Assembly (NCBI RefSeq): GCF_003177035.1
Contig: NZ_CP029488.1
Span: 1,550,001 to 1,614,000, forward strand
DNA length: 64,000 nt
Source: Salinisphaera sp. LB1
Lineage (GTDB): Bacteria; Pseudomonadota; Gammaproteobacteria; Nevskiales; Salinisphaeraceae
Reading direction: 5' to 3'
Shown: in pieces, positions 29,847-38,074 of the stretch
How positions within the stretch are numbered: position 1 is the stretch's first letter
Layout: every line of letters begins with the position of its first letter
Notes under the pieces: generated by a model
What the model was told of the DNA's origin: nothing
What the model saw: the letters and a program-made list of their open reading frames with translations, nothing else
Database searches by the model: none
Program-made: the position numbers and the translations under genes

Positions 29847-31673
29847 ATGTGCGGAATCGTGGGAGCCAGTGCGCAGCGCGACGTCGCGCCCATCCTGCTC
29901 GAAGGGCTTCGCCGGCTCGAATATCGCGGCTACGACTCGGCCGGCATGGCGCTGGTCGACAACGGCCGCATCGAGCGCACCCGCGCGGTTGGCAAGGTGG
30001 CCGCGTTGGCCCAGCGGCTGGGCCAGCACAACCCCGGCATGCTCGGTATCGCCCACACGCGCTGGGCGACCCACGGCGGCGTCAACGAGATCAACGCCCA
30101 CCCGCATGTGTCCAACGATCGGATCGCGGTGGTGCACAACGGCATCATCGAGAACCACGAGGCGCTGCGCGCGCGTCTGCGCGACGCCGGCTATCGCTTC
30201 GAGTCGGAAACCGACACCGAAGTCGTCGCCCATCTCATCGACAGCTATCGCCAGACCTCCGCCACGCTGACCGAGGCGGTGCGGCGCGCCGTGGCCGAGC
30301 TGCACGGCGCCTACGCCCTCGCCGTGGTCGCCATCGGCGATCCGGACACGCTCGTGGCGACCCGCCGCGGCTCGCCGCTCGTGCTCGGCGTGGGGATCGG
30401 CGAGCATTTTGTGGCTTCGGATGTGGCCGCCTTGTTGCCGGTCACGCGCCGCTTCGTCTACCTCGAGGAAGGCGATGTCGTGATGCTGACGCCCGCCGAT
30501 TTCGAAGTCACCGATGCCCAGGGCCAGAGACTCGATCGGCCGGTGCAGGAATCCGGGCTCTCGGTCGAATCCACCGAAAAGGGCGGCTACCGGCACTTCA
30601 TGCTCAAGGAGATCCACGAGCAGCCGCGCGCCCTGGCCGAAACCTGGCAGGGCCGGCTTTCCGACGACGGCGTGCTGGCCTCCAGTATCGGCCCCGAGGC
30701 CGCAAGCCTGTTCGCCCGCGTCGAGGCCGTCCATATCGTGGCCTGCGGCACCAGCAGCCATGCCGGCATGGTCGCCCGCTACTGGATCGAGGCGGAGGCG
30801 CGTATTCCCTGCAGCGTCGAACTGGCCAGTGAATATCGCTACCGCGACCCGGTGGTGCCCAGGAACTGCCTGTTCATCACCCTCAGCCAGTCGGGCGAAA
30901 CGGCCGATACCCTCGCCGCGCTGCGCTACGCCAAGAGCCTCGGCGCCGGCGCCGGCTATCTCGCCACGCTGGCGATCTGCAACAAGCCCGAAACCTCGAT
31001 GACACGCGAGTCCGACCTGGTCATGATGACGCGGGCCGGGCCCGAGATCGGGGTGGCCTCCACCAAAGCCTTCACCACCCAGCTCATGTGCCTGCGCATG
31101 CTCACCGGCCTGCTCGGGCGCGGCCCGGAGCGGGCGAAGGCCATGGTCGATGATATTCGCGGCGTAGAAGCCGCCGTCACCCGTGTGCTCGAACTCGATA
31201 CCGCGATCAGCCACCTAGCCGAACAGTTCGTCGACAAGCAGCACGCCTTGTTCCTCGGCCGCGGCCCGATGTACCCGATCGCCATGGAAGGTGCGCTCAA
31301 GCTCAAGGAAATCTCCTATCTCCACGCGGAAGCCTACGCTGCGGGCGAACTCAAGCACGGCCCGCTGGCCCTGGTCGACGAAGACATGCCGGTCGTGGCC
31401 GTGGCACCGAACAACGAATGGCTGGAGAAGGTCAAATCCAACCTGCAGGAAGTCCGGGCCCGCGGCGGCAAGCTGTATGTCTTCGCCGATGAGAATTCCG
31501 GCCTCGATACCGAGCCCGGCATCACCGTGCTCGACATGCCCCACGTACCGCACATCCTCGCGCCGATCGCCTACACCATCCCGCTGCAGCTACTCGCCTA
31601 CCACGTCGCCGTCGCCAAGGGCACGGATGTGGATCAGCCCCGGAATTTGGCAAAAAGCGTAACCGTGGAGTAG
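29847..31673 (+). CDS. glmS: Glutamine--fructose-6-phosphate aminotransferase (isomerizing)
   Basis: A 608-residue enzyme. The N-terminal Ntn glutaminase begins with the nucleophile Cys2 (MCGIVGAS). Two SIS domains follow ([54 protein letters not shown]) and the C-terminus is [15 protein letters not shown]. It makes glucosamine-6-phosphate. AGGAG precedes the ATG. The last 45 nt are clearly less GC-rich than the rest of the gene, which matters because the glmS 3' end is the recognition site for Tn7-type elements. No glmS ribozyme precedes it (only 25 nt of spacer). Confidence 0.97.
   Translation: MCGIVGASAQRDVAPILLEGLRRLEYRGYDSAGMALVDNGRIERTRAVGKVAALAQRLGQHNPGMLGIAHTRWATHGGVNEINAHPHVSNDRIAVVHNGIIENHEALRARLRDAGYRFESETDTEVVAHLIDSYRQTSATLTEAVRRAVAELHGAYALAVVAIGDPDTLVATRRGSPLVLGVGIGEHFVASDVAALLPVTRRFVYLEEGDVVMLTPADFEVTDAQGQRLDRPVQESGLSVESTEKGGYRHFMLKEIHEQPRALAETWQGRLSDDGVLASSIGPEAASLFARVEAVHIVACGTSSHAGMVARYWIEAEARIPCSVELASEYRYRDPVVPRNCLFITLSQSGETADTLAALRYAKSLGAGAGYLATLAICNKPETSMTRESDLVMMTRAGPEIGVASTKAFTTQLMCLRMLTGLLGRGPERAKAMVDDIRGVEAAVTRVLELDTAISHLAEQFVDKQHALFLGRGPMYPIAMEGALKLKEISYLHAEAYAAGELKHGPLALVDEDMPVVAVAPNNEWLEKVKSNLQEVRARGGKLYVFADENSGLDTEPGITVLDMPHVPHILAPIAYTIPLQLLAYHVAVAKGTDVDQPRNLAKSVTVE
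31630..31673 (+). other. attTn7-type recognition segment (glmS 3' end)
   Basis: This coding segment for [13 protein letters not shown] is the part of glmS that TnsD-like proteins bind in Tn7 systems. Codons here (CGG AAT TTG GCA AAA AGC GTA ACC) are atypical for the neighbouring GC-rich gene. Core sequence ends here and an AT-richer mosaic starts directly downstream. No Tn7 terminal repeat is visible. Confidence 0.5.
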
Positions 31674-32025
31674 TGAGCTGCCGCTCGAATCCTTTGTTGA
31701 AAACAAAAAATAAAGACCGTCGCAATGTCGTCTCTAACAATATGATTTTAAAAGGGGTCGAAAATGTCGACAAATTTATGGTGGTCCGTTGCGGAAATTT
31801 TTCTGCACGGACCCTGCAATGATTGCTTGGTTACCACCTGAGTAAGTAGTCGCACAGTGAGCCGGCCGAGACGTGGCAGTGCAGTCGCCCGGCGATAACG
31901 GCTAAGCGCGGATGAGAAGACCGTCTGCAGCGCCAGATATCGGCCAGAAGCGGACATTTTGTAGGCTAATACTTCGACCGATTGGCTCGCGGGGATTTGT
32001 GGGCTTGGTTGCATGGGAGCAAGAC
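31674..32025. other. AT-richer intergenic stretch after glmS, no gene seen
   Basis: 352 bp with no convincing gene. An A-rich run (about 31699-31715) followed by a weak GAC/GTC hairpin may terminate leftward transcription from the FRG gene. The segment 31840-32000 is GC-richer and reads like a remnant of coding DNA on the minus strand (a frame containing SASGRYLALQTVFSSAL), but I could not identify it. Confidence 0.35.
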
Positions 32026-32928
32026 TTAAATGTCTAGTTCTAACGGGCGGTTCCTTCCATAGGCTTCTGCAAATTGGCCAATAAAGGGACGATGCCACGG
32101 CGTCGGATAGACGGTTTCCACCGAGAGGCCCGACCTATCTTCTAAAAGCTTGCGCAGATGTCTTTTTGTTGAGCCTGTGACTACTATTCCAAATACATCA
32201 CTGCGGGCACGAGTAGTATTGGATGGCTGACCACGCCTTTTCATTCGCTCCTTAAGCCAATGGTTTTCCAACGTTTCTCCCGAGTCTAGTGGGATAGTCG
32301 TGATTTTTCGGTCTACCGTATCGGGCAGCTGGCCCAGTAAGAATGAGCCACGTTGAATCCTCAACCGCTCAGTGACGTCTGGAGCTTGATACCACCAAAC
32401 CGCATTACCTAATGACCCGCTGATCGAAGGTCTGTTCTTACTGCTATAAGGACGAGCATCAAGTGGAGAAATCCAAAGCTCCGGCAGTGGTTTGCGAATT
32501 CCGTACAATATTCCCGACACTCCATCAAGACTTCCTGGTTCCTTTGCGTTTGCGAATGCAATCATCCATAAAGCTATCAATGGATCTGTAGTCACATCCA
32601 GGAGAGGCGTAGCGGCACCGTGGTGTTGCAAATGGGCGAGCATTGCTAGATCGGGAAGCTTCGTATCGCCCTGACGGTCAAGTCCAATGCGCCTGGAAAT
32701 ATTGAGCAATCCAGCCGTTGCGTGCTCGACAGTATTTTCTGTGTGCGGGAACTTCTTCGTATTCAAAACACGAGTATGCACCCCGGGTTCGATCCCGTAC
32801 TTCTTCTGTGCTTGACCACGCCACAACCAAACCTCCTCCGAGAAGGTGGTATGCAGCCACATCGCAGCGGACACGATATAGCGTGCATTTTGTTCAGCGT
32901 TATTCGTCTTCGGCTTCCAAGTCAGCAT
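32026..32928 (-). CDS. FRG-domain protein
   Basis: A 300-residue protein with the FRG domain signature: WLWRGQ (residues 34-39), LAHLQHHGAATPLLDVTTDP (98-117) and a following hydrophobic helix ALWMIAFA. FRG domains are named for the F/W-R-G motif; their biochemical role is unknown, though they recur in mobile islands and next to candidate defence genes. The gene has a lower GC content than the core and stands alone. Shine-Dalgarno before the ATG at 32928 is weak. It could be a nucleic-acid-acting toxin or defence effector, but the sequence gives no proof. Confidence 0.78.
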   Translation of the reverse strand: MLTWKPKTNNAEQNARYIVSAAMWLHTTFSEEVWLWRGQAQKKYGIEPGVHTRVLNTKKFPHTENTVEHATAGLLNISRRIGLDRQGDTKLPDLAMLAHLQHHGAATPLLDVTTDPLIALWMIAFANAKEPGSLDGVSGILYGIRKPLPELWISPLDARPYSSKNRPSISGSLGNAVWWYQAPDVTERLRIQRGSFLLGQLPDTVDRKITTIPLDSGETLENHWLKERMKRRGQPSNTTRARSDVFGIVVTGSTKRHLRKLLEDRSGLSVETVYPTPWHRPFIGQFAEAYGRNRPLELDI

Positions 32929-33118
32929 GACGACAATCTACTCAAGGTGCTGTTTGTTTGAACAAATCGGTAACGTATCAGTATGTCGTCAGATGTCCTA
33001 GGCGACTCGGCCGCGAAATAACGGTTTCAATCAAGGTTGCAGATGTCAGCTCTGGGTCGGTTTTCGCCGTTACTCGCCGATAGCAAATGCAGATGACTAT
33101 TAAGAAAACGCTATATCG

Positions 33119-33141
33119 AGTCGAATCCCCTGGGGACGCCA
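33119..33141 (+). repeat. Relic of a tRNA-Glu 3' end, candidate att site
   Basis: The sequence TCGAATCCCCTGGGGACGCCA (33121-33141) equals the T-arm/acceptor 3' end of gammaproteobacterial tRNA-Glu except for one missing base between the two arms. No tRNA body precedes it. Such orphan 3' ends are typical attachment-site copies left by integrative elements that target tRNA genes. No integrase was found nearby. Confidence 0.5.
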
Positions 33142-33180
33142 ATTGGTCAGAAGCCCTGATTTGTCGTTTGAATCCGGGCG

Positions 33181-33579
33181 TTAGCCGAACGCGTTTAGAC
33201 AGTTCCCCACACGTTTCCCCCACACGCTGAAAGGTCGGTGCACGTCCCCGCGCGCAGATCTGTACCCGGCTGAATTGATGCGCGTCGCATCTACCGTAGA
33301 GGGGGGCGCTTCGAAAAACTCTTGCTCAACAGCGCCGCCCGTCTTGCGCTTGCGCTTGCGCGATAGCATCGGCGGTTTCAGGTAGCTGCCGACCCAGCCT
33401 TGCGAATCGTCGCGCCGGAGTCCGGCCAGCGGCCCGCCCTCCAGAACCAAGATCCGCGCATAGCGCCACTCATTGGCCGTCTGTGGTCGTCGGAATCGGT
33501 AGCCGGTACCCAGCCCGGCCGCCTTCGGCTGCGCGTCGGTTAGAGCCGCAATGGGGCCGCGCGCGACCTCTTGAAGCAC
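33181..33579 (-). CDS. Unidentified open frame (132 residues), possibly a gene fragment
   Basis: A GC-rich leftward frame with acceptable codon use (contains YRFRRPQTANEWRYARILVL and LKPPMLSRKRKRKTGGAVEQ). I do not recognise the family, and no good ribosome-binding site precedes the start at 33579. It could be the tail of a larger gene cut by rearrangement. The stop overlaps GGCTAAC on the minus strand, which resembles one half of an attC site. Support is weak. Confidence 0.3.
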   Translation of the reverse strand: MLQEVARGPIAALTDAQPKAAGLGTGYRFRRPQTANEWRYARILVLEGGPLAGLRRDDSQGWVGSYLKPPMLSRKRKRKTGGAVEQEFFEAPPSTVDATRINSAGYRSARGDVHRPFSVWGKRVGNCLNAFG

Positions 33580-33757
33580 TCAACGCCTCCGTTATGCGCG
33601 CCGGGCGCCAATTGCGCACGTTACCCATCGACAGCAACTCAGTGCCTAGCTGTGTAAAGGAACAGCGGCGCATTCCGCGTCGATGTCGCAATGCGTCGAT
33701 CCATGGCAAGATGCGTTAAGAGTACCTCGACCTCAGACTTGTCCATTGGAGACAAAA

Positions 33758-34024
33758 TTGAAGATCAAGCTAGCCTTTATTTCTGTTGCTTTGCTTTGTG
33801 AAGGTGCTGCATCCGCAGGCGTTCGAAATGCGTCCAACGCAAACCAGTCTGATGTTGCTCAAGCGAACAAGTTTCTCGCTTCCATACCATCGGCATGCTC
33901 CAGAAGCTATGCTTACGCCTTAGCAGACGGCACGATCAAAATTCGAGTGATCTGCAGTGGAAACGGAGATTCCATGGACGGAGTAATCGAAATCAAAAAC
34001 GGGATGGTCACGAGAGTGAAGTAG
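33758..34024 (+). CDS. Small exported protein in a cassette-like unit
   Basis: An 88-residue protein starting at TTG (33758) with GGAGA 5 nt upstream. The signal peptide is MKIKLAFISVALLCEGAASA, with cleavage near residue 20. The mature part has two Cys (in IPSACSRSYAYA and IRVICSGNG) that could form one disulfide, and ends GVIEIKNGMVTRVK. No family recognised. An attC-like site follows at 34031-34130. GC content is well below the core genome, as expected for integron cassette genes. Confidence 0.6.
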   Translation: MKIKLAFISVALLCEGAASAGVRNASNANQSDVAQANKFLASIPSACSRSYAYALADGTIKIRVICSGNGDSMDGVIEIKNGMVTRVK

Positions 34025-34030
34025 TCTGGG

Positions 34031-34130
34031 CTCCAACGACTCGCTGCAGTCGACCGCTCAAAGCGCTGTCTCGCTTTGGCTTTCCTGCTCGGCCCGTCGG
34101 CGTGGCGCGAATGGATCTTCGGCGTTAGCT
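34031..34130 (+). other. attC-like recombination site A
   Basis: It ends with TTCGGC-GTTAGCT (R' core at 34124-34130). It begins with CTCCAAC (34031-34037), followed by a 5-nt spacer and GCTGCAGT. The same GCTGCAGT and TTCGGCGTTAGCT elements flank site B. The left core matches the RYYYAAC consensus imperfectly. It lies just after the 88-residue cassette gene. Confidence 0.5.
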
Positions 34131-34150
34131 GGCACTCGTAACTTATAGAC

Positions 34151-34785
34151 ATGGATAAAGAGAAGTTCGCAGAGATTCTAAACCGACAAGATAAATCGGG
34201 GTTGCTTACGCTACTCAATAATGTAAGAAAGAAAGGCCACGAGGAATTCGAAGATTTTTGGTGCTTCAGAAACTTGATTCCACGTACCCGACTTGGGACA
34301 AGCCTAAGAAGAACAGGTCCGGTGGGGCAAGCTATAACCGTGCCGCGGTTCAAGGAGAAACTAAGGATTTTGCAACGGCTAAGGGAGGGTTCATCTGGTT
34401 CGTAGAGCATTTCATCCGACCAATACCAGACGTCTTTTCAAACCCAGACCAAAGGATAGCCAGAATTGCCCTTGGTAATGGCAGGAATTACTTTGGACGG
34501 TCGCCGGGAGAATATGTGTAGTAACCCTCCTCATTTAGCTGAGGACACATCCAATTTGAGGCGTATTCCAAATGGATGTTATCTCAATACAAGCCTGAGT
34601 AACCAGAAAAATTCGACTTGCTTGTTAGATTGTCGCATGTGGCAGATGTGGGTTATCAATCTCAATGGGACTGGTACGTACTTGATTCAACTAACGCACT
34701 TCGGAAATGTCAGGAGATGCAAACGGAAGTGCAGCAGATTTGGAAGCAGCTTGGTATCGAACTTAGTAATCTTGCTAACAGCTAA
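34151..34785 (+). pseudogene. Decayed cassette gene (one frameshift, four stops)
   Basis: Reading starts at ATG 34151 (MDKEKFAEILNRQDKSG). It shifts frame near 34255 into QKLDSTYPTWDKPKKN and then stays in one frame to a stop at 34785. That frame is interrupted by a TAG and TAA pair (34519-34524), a TGA (about 34540) and a TAA (about 34600). Convincing protein resumes after each break (GHIQFEAYSKWMLSQYKPE; KFDLLVRLSHVADVGYQSQW; ending QQIWKQLGIELSNLANS). The intact product would have had about 210 residues. Family not recognised. Its final TAA sits inside the left core (AGCTAAC) of attC-like site B, a normal cassette arrangement. Confidence 0.65.
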
Positions 34786-34883
34786 CAGGGTGCTGCAGTT
34801 GTTTGTCCAGAGTCCTGCCGCGCCTCGAATTTCCTCCGCAGCCTGCGACCGCCCCCGGCGGTGACAGAGCTTCGGCGTTAGCT
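34780..34883 (+). other. attC-like recombination site B
   Basis: The cores AGCTAAC (34780-34786) and GTTAGCT (34877-34883) are perfect inverted repeats 104 bp apart overall. A 5-nt spacer and GCTGCAGT follow the left core, and TTCGGC precedes the right core. This is the layout of an integron attC site. It lies between the decayed cassette gene and the next cassette unit. Confidence 0.6.
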
Positions 34884-34898
34884 TGAGATTCAAAAGAG

Positions 34899-35098
34899 GG
34901 TGTAGACAAATTAACTGCCGGTGATAAACGCAATATCAGACAGTTATGTAGGTCGGATTAGGTGCTTGCACCGTAATCCGACAGCCGAGCCTCGGAACTC
35001 GCCGATTGAGCGTCGGATTACGCGCTGCGCGCTAATCCGACCTACCGTCAAGGCATTGTTTTTAAATTCGGTAGGCGGAATAAGGGTTTGTCTACACC
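34899..35098. repeat. Nested palindromic element (MITE/REPIN-like)
   Basis: The outer 12-bp inverted repeats are GGTGTAGACAAA (34899-34910) and TTTGTCTACACC (35087-35098). Inside them GTAGGTCGGATTA (34948-34960) pairs with TAATCCGACCTAC (35033-35045). Each half is itself a hairpin: TCGGATTA...TAATCCGA at 34953-34980 and at 35013-35040. Two facing REP-like hairpins within terminal repeats suggest a non-autonomous element mobilised in trans. It sits inside a cassette, upstream of the 178-residue gene. Confidence 0.75.
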
Positions 35099-35113
35099 AT
35101 CGAAGGGGGAACC

Positions 35114-35650
35114 ATGAAAATAGATCGAGTATCAAAATGCATTCCGTCCGCTGCATTGGTCGTTTGTTTGGGAATCGGAATAATGAGTAACTCGGCATTC
35201 GCCGACTCGAAAGGAGCAAATGGACCTTCATTCGATGACCCACATGGATTGTGCGATGCTATTGTGTATCTGCCAACGCATGGATGGCACCATGATTTTA
35301 TGGGCTGGGGCTGTATTTCCGATCTGAAGGAATATGGGCCACGAAATTCAAGCACAAGCCTTCCATCGACATACCAGTATATGGTTAGCGGAGACGTCTA
35401 TGAAATGGCAAAAGAGGTTGAACTGCGCTACAACGTGAATAACACGGGCTATCGATCTAAGAGCTTAAAGATGATGGCAACCTATGCGAAGACACTGGCT
35501 GGAAACACTGCCTTCCATTTATCGAACTCAATGCTTGCGAAAATTCGGAAGGGCAGCCCCTTCATCATTACCTCCGGGAAGGCCAGAATCGCTTTCAATA
35601 TCAAAAAAACAAGAATTGATAGTTATGTTTTGAGGATTAGCAGACAGTAA
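35114..35650 (+). CDS. Exported protein of unknown function in a cassette-like unit
   Basis: A 178-residue protein with a signal peptide (ALVVCLGIGIMSNSAFA, cleavage near residue 31). The mature part contains GLCDAIVYLPTHGWHHDFMGWGCISDL (two Cys, His- and Trp-rich) and a basic C-terminus. GGGGGAA precedes the ATG by 3 nt. Low GC content and position after attC-like site B mark it as an acquired cassette gene. A half attC core, AGCTAAC (35657-35663), follows the stop, without a matching right half. No family recognised. Confidence 0.65.
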   Translation: MKIDRVSKCIPSAALVVCLGIGIMSNSAFADSKGANGPSFDDPHGLCDAIVYLPTHGWHHDFMGWGCISDLKEYGPRNSSTSLPSTYQYMVSGDVYEMAKEVELRYNVNNTGYRSKSLKMMATYAKTLAGNTAFHLSNSMLAKIRKGSPFIITSGKARIAFNIKKTRIDSYVLRISRQ

Positions 35651-36047
35651 GGCCACAGCTAACGGAAGCATATGTCGCCCGTAGCCGCGACCTGATCCCG
35701 TGTTGAACAAGCCCGACTCGAAGACGTGAAGGCCGACTTATGCACGCTTGACCCTTCGCACTGGGGCGACTGCACTACGGCGGCTCGACCCGGTTTGTTT
35801 CTGCCGCAAATTTACGAGCCCTCATTGATAAAAATGCGCCGCGAGTAATCCCCCCGTGGCCCCGGCTGTTTGTCCGTGGTCAAATTGCGGTCGGTCGCGC
35901 TGATTCGTTGCTGACTATCGGTGGTCGGGATCGGCGTAGCTTTGCGCTGCCGTCGATGGCCGGGAGTCGACGGCCGACTTTTCAGCTGTCGGCGTGACCC
36001 AAGCCCGCGCCCGTTCGCTGGCCGCCGTGGCTGGTCGGGTTGATTAG
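35651..36047. other. Non-coding mosaic after the last cassette
   Basis: It starts with the orphan attC left core AGCTAAC (35657-35663). The rest, GC-rich again, holds no convincing gene. The loss of the right attC half suggests that a later insertion or deletion cut the array here. Confidence 0.4.
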
Positions 36048-36049
36048 AT

Positions 36050-36160
36050 GAAGGGTTGCGGGCGGGTGGTTCTCCCGCGCCTGTGGGGCTGTCTGAGACC
36101 TACCGCAAGGCAGCTATCGGGGGTTCAGCAAACCCTACGGAAACACCCGCCCGCAAACCC
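36050..36160. ncRNA. Candidate structured RNA with a long closing stem
   Basis: TTGCGGGCGGGTG (36056-36068) and CACCCGCCCGCAA (36144-36156) form a perfect 13-bp closing stem. Inside are GCTGTC/GGCAGC (36088-36093 with 36109-36114) and GGGTT/AACCC (36121-36125 with 36131-36135). Two inner hairpins closed by a long stem resemble compact regulatory RNAs of phages such as the C4 antisense class. No reverse transcriptase gene is near, which argues against a retron. Identity is uncertain; strand is undecided, although + is drawn from the hairpin order. Confidence 0.35.
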
Positions 36161-36490
36161 GCATAAATACAGAGCAGCCGGTCGCTGTCTTGGATGGTTC
36201 AACGGACACTTGGCTGATGGCTGCTTCGGGTCGTTGACAGACGCCGCCGAGTTACCCTCGCCTGCTGGAATACGCCCTAACGTGCTGGTTGTCTTCCGGC
36301 TCCATGCAGCGATCACTCGACGATCATCTGATCGGCGCCGGCGTTTCGCTATTTTCGAGTGGCCAAGGTCTCCCTGAACGATTCCAGGTTGTGCATGACA
36401 TCATCAGCACTGCAACCGCTCAAACGGAGACGTGCTTCTCGCGGGTTGTCGGGGTGTCTAATCTGAGACCCGTTCCAACCGAAGGGGAGT
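36161..36490. other. Non-coding stretch, nothing identified
   Basis: About 330 bp between the candidate RNA and the IS66 relic. A short frame starting at 36048 crosses it but has no protein-like character. I see no promoter or repeat that I can support. Confidence 0.3.
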
Positions 36491-36495
36491 ATTTC

Positions 36496-36757
36496 ATGAC
36501 GAGTCCAGTGCGGCGGCGTCGTTCACTCGAACAATGGCAGTGTCTGATCGCGCAGCAGGCGGAGAGCGGCCCGAATTCTGTGCTGAGCACGGACTGGCGC
36601 TGAAGACATTCCAGCGCTGGAGCCGCCGGCATCGCCGGTCGAGGCGTTGTTCATGCCGCTGGCCGAGTCACTGGTGGCTTCCGAGTCCGCCAGCGGCTGG
36701 ACGATCGAGCTCGATCTGGGCGACGGCGTCTGTCTGCGGCTGCGCCGGATATGTTGA
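36496..36757 (+). pseudogene. IS66-family TnpA (OrfA) relic
   Basis: Fragments in different frames give MTSPVRRRRSLEQWQCLIAQQ, then FCAEHGLALKTFQRWSRR, then VEALFMPLAESLVASES and GWTIELDLGDGVCLRLRRIC. This succession (helix-turn-helix, WR/WSRR, then a beta-rich ExELGxGVxLRLRR end) is that of the accessory IS66 TnpA protein. At least two frameshifts disrupt it. No TnpB or TnpC is recognisable downstream. Confidence 0.65.
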
Positions 36758-37105
36758 CGGCTGACAGCTGCGGCACGCGCCCTCTTGCGCCAAGTGCCAG
36801 CGCGAGATGATTCGTGCCACATCGGATGTGGCCCTGCTTCCGTCGATCCGAGTAGAGCAGAGTCTCGACGACAATTTCCTTGAGGAGTAGCTTGGACCAC
36901 ATCGGGCCGAAGAGGCGGCCCGCGCAATTGGCGCCGACGTCCGGATCAATCGTCGGGCCAGCTATGACCACAGGTGTTGGTTCATCGGAAGTTTCATCGA
37001 CGAGCAACTGACGTTTTTGCGGCGCGAACTCGACCGGATCGCCGTCTCTTGGTTCGATCGGGGGCGCGCGCACTCTGAATTAATGGAAGCTAACGGAGGC
37101 TCATT
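36758..37105. other. Non-coding stretch between IS66 relic and gfa
   Basis: About 350 bp, probably further decayed IS DNA, with short runs such as RRELDRIAVSWFDRGRAHSEL in one frame but no intact gene. A GGAGG box at 37094-37098, within CTAACGGAGGCTC, serves the downstream gfa gene. Confidence 0.35.
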
Positions 37106-37669
37106 ATGAGTGTATCGATCCACCCCGAAGTCGATCGGGGCATGACCCCGGCGGACGAATCGTTTACCGGCGGCACGCTAAGGTGTCACTGCAGCGATCC
37201 GGTCGAAGTCACCGTCAGTTCCCAGTGCGCCCACAACCACGTGTGTGGCTGTACGCAGTGCTGGAAACCGGACGGTGCATTGTTTGCGCAGGTGGCGGTT
37301 GTGCCCAGCGACGCGGTTGAAGTGACGCGCAACGCTGAAAAACTGCAGGTGGTTGATCCCGATGCGGTGATCAAGCGGCACGCCTGTCGCGATTGTGGCG
37401 TGCATATGTATGGCCACATTGAAGATGCCAATCACCCGTTCCATGGATTGGATTTCATTCACACCGAACTCTCCGAGGCCGACGGTTGGCAACCCCCGCA
37501 GTTTGCCGCCTTCGTGTCTTCAATCATCGAGTCCGGTGCCGACCCCGACCAGATGGATGCGGTGCGCGCTCGCCTGAACGAGCTGGGATTGCCACCCTAC
37601 GACACCCTATCGCCCGAATTGATGGATTTGATTTCGACGCACAAAGCGAAACAGGCTGGCGTGTTGTAA
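37106..37669 (+). CDS. gfa: GFA-family zinc protein, S-(hydroxymethyl)glutathione synthase type
   Basis: A 187-residue GFA/CENP-V domain protein. Zinc-binding cysteines are C27-x-C29, C41, C47-x-C49-xx-C52 and C94-xx-C97. The sequence [21 protein letters not shown] and the end part [41 protein letters not shown] match the Gfa subgroup, which promotes condensation of formaldehyde with glutathione before AdhC-type oxidation. GGAGG lies 7 nt before the ATG. The gene is intact although surrounded by IS relics; no adhC neighbour is present in the window. Confidence 0.88.
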   Translation: MSVSIHPEVDRGMTPADESFTGGTLRCHCSDPVEVTVSSQCAHNHVCGCTQCWKPDGALFAQVAVVPSDAVEVTRNAEKLQVVDPDAVIKRHACRDCGVHMYGHIEDANHPFHGLDFIHTELSEADGWQPPQFAAFVSSIIESGADPDQMDAVRARLNELGLPPYDTLSPELMDLISTHKAKQAGVL

Positions 37670-38074
37670 ACCGATCGCGGGACGAGCGCGGCCGAGCGCC
37701 GGAGGACGTCTCAGAAGAACAGCGACGTTCATCGGAGATCGAGTCCTCCGGTATCGCTCGTGGCCGGTGGATGCACGGGGCCGGCGGATCTTGCGGTAGG
37801 CGAGGAGTCCGCGTTTCCCAATCTATGGATCGGGCCGCAGTCGATAGGCGATCCCGATGATGGCCATCGGCGTAGCGCAATGCGGGCAACACACCTCCGG
37901 CCGCGGCTGGCGCGGTTGGCCAGTAAAGCCCGCAGCACGAGCCGCACGGTGGCTGAGCGAGCCGAAGTCTGTAAGGGCCGCTTCGGGGTCCGGGGCCAGG
38001 CTGTGTGAAAACGTCTTTCGCCGGCTAACCTGCTCAAGGAGCGCGCGGAGCGCTGGATAGTCGTTTTGTCGTAG
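37670..38074. other. Degraded region, possible transposase tail on the minus strand
   Basis: No intact gene. The minus strand over about 37830-38000 reads TGQPRQPRPEVCCPHCATPMAI in pieces of one frame, a CxxC zinc-ribbon-like end seen at the C-terminus of some transposases. The assignment is weak and the frame is interrupted. Confidence 0.3.

Noticed and set aside
31674..31800. Tn7 end after glmS
   Set aside because: No TGTGGGCGGACA-like terminal sequence or tns gene was seen; only the target site itself is supported.
34519..34602. Stop-codon recoding in the decayed cassette gene
   Set aside because: TAG, TAA and TGA all occur together with a frameshift, so decay is the simpler explanation.
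34899..35098. CRISPR array
   Set aside because: The repeats are inverted pairs, not regularly spaced direct repeats with unique spacers.
33000..36000. Integron integrase gene
   Set aside because: No tyrosine-recombinase motif was found on either strand of the region, so the array is described as integrase-less.
36050..36160. Retron msr-msd
   Set aside because: No reverse transcriptase gene is nearby and the enclosed segment is too short.
36048..36377. 109-codon frame over the candidate RNA
   Set aside because: The translation is not protein-like and the perfect inverted repeat explains the sequence better.
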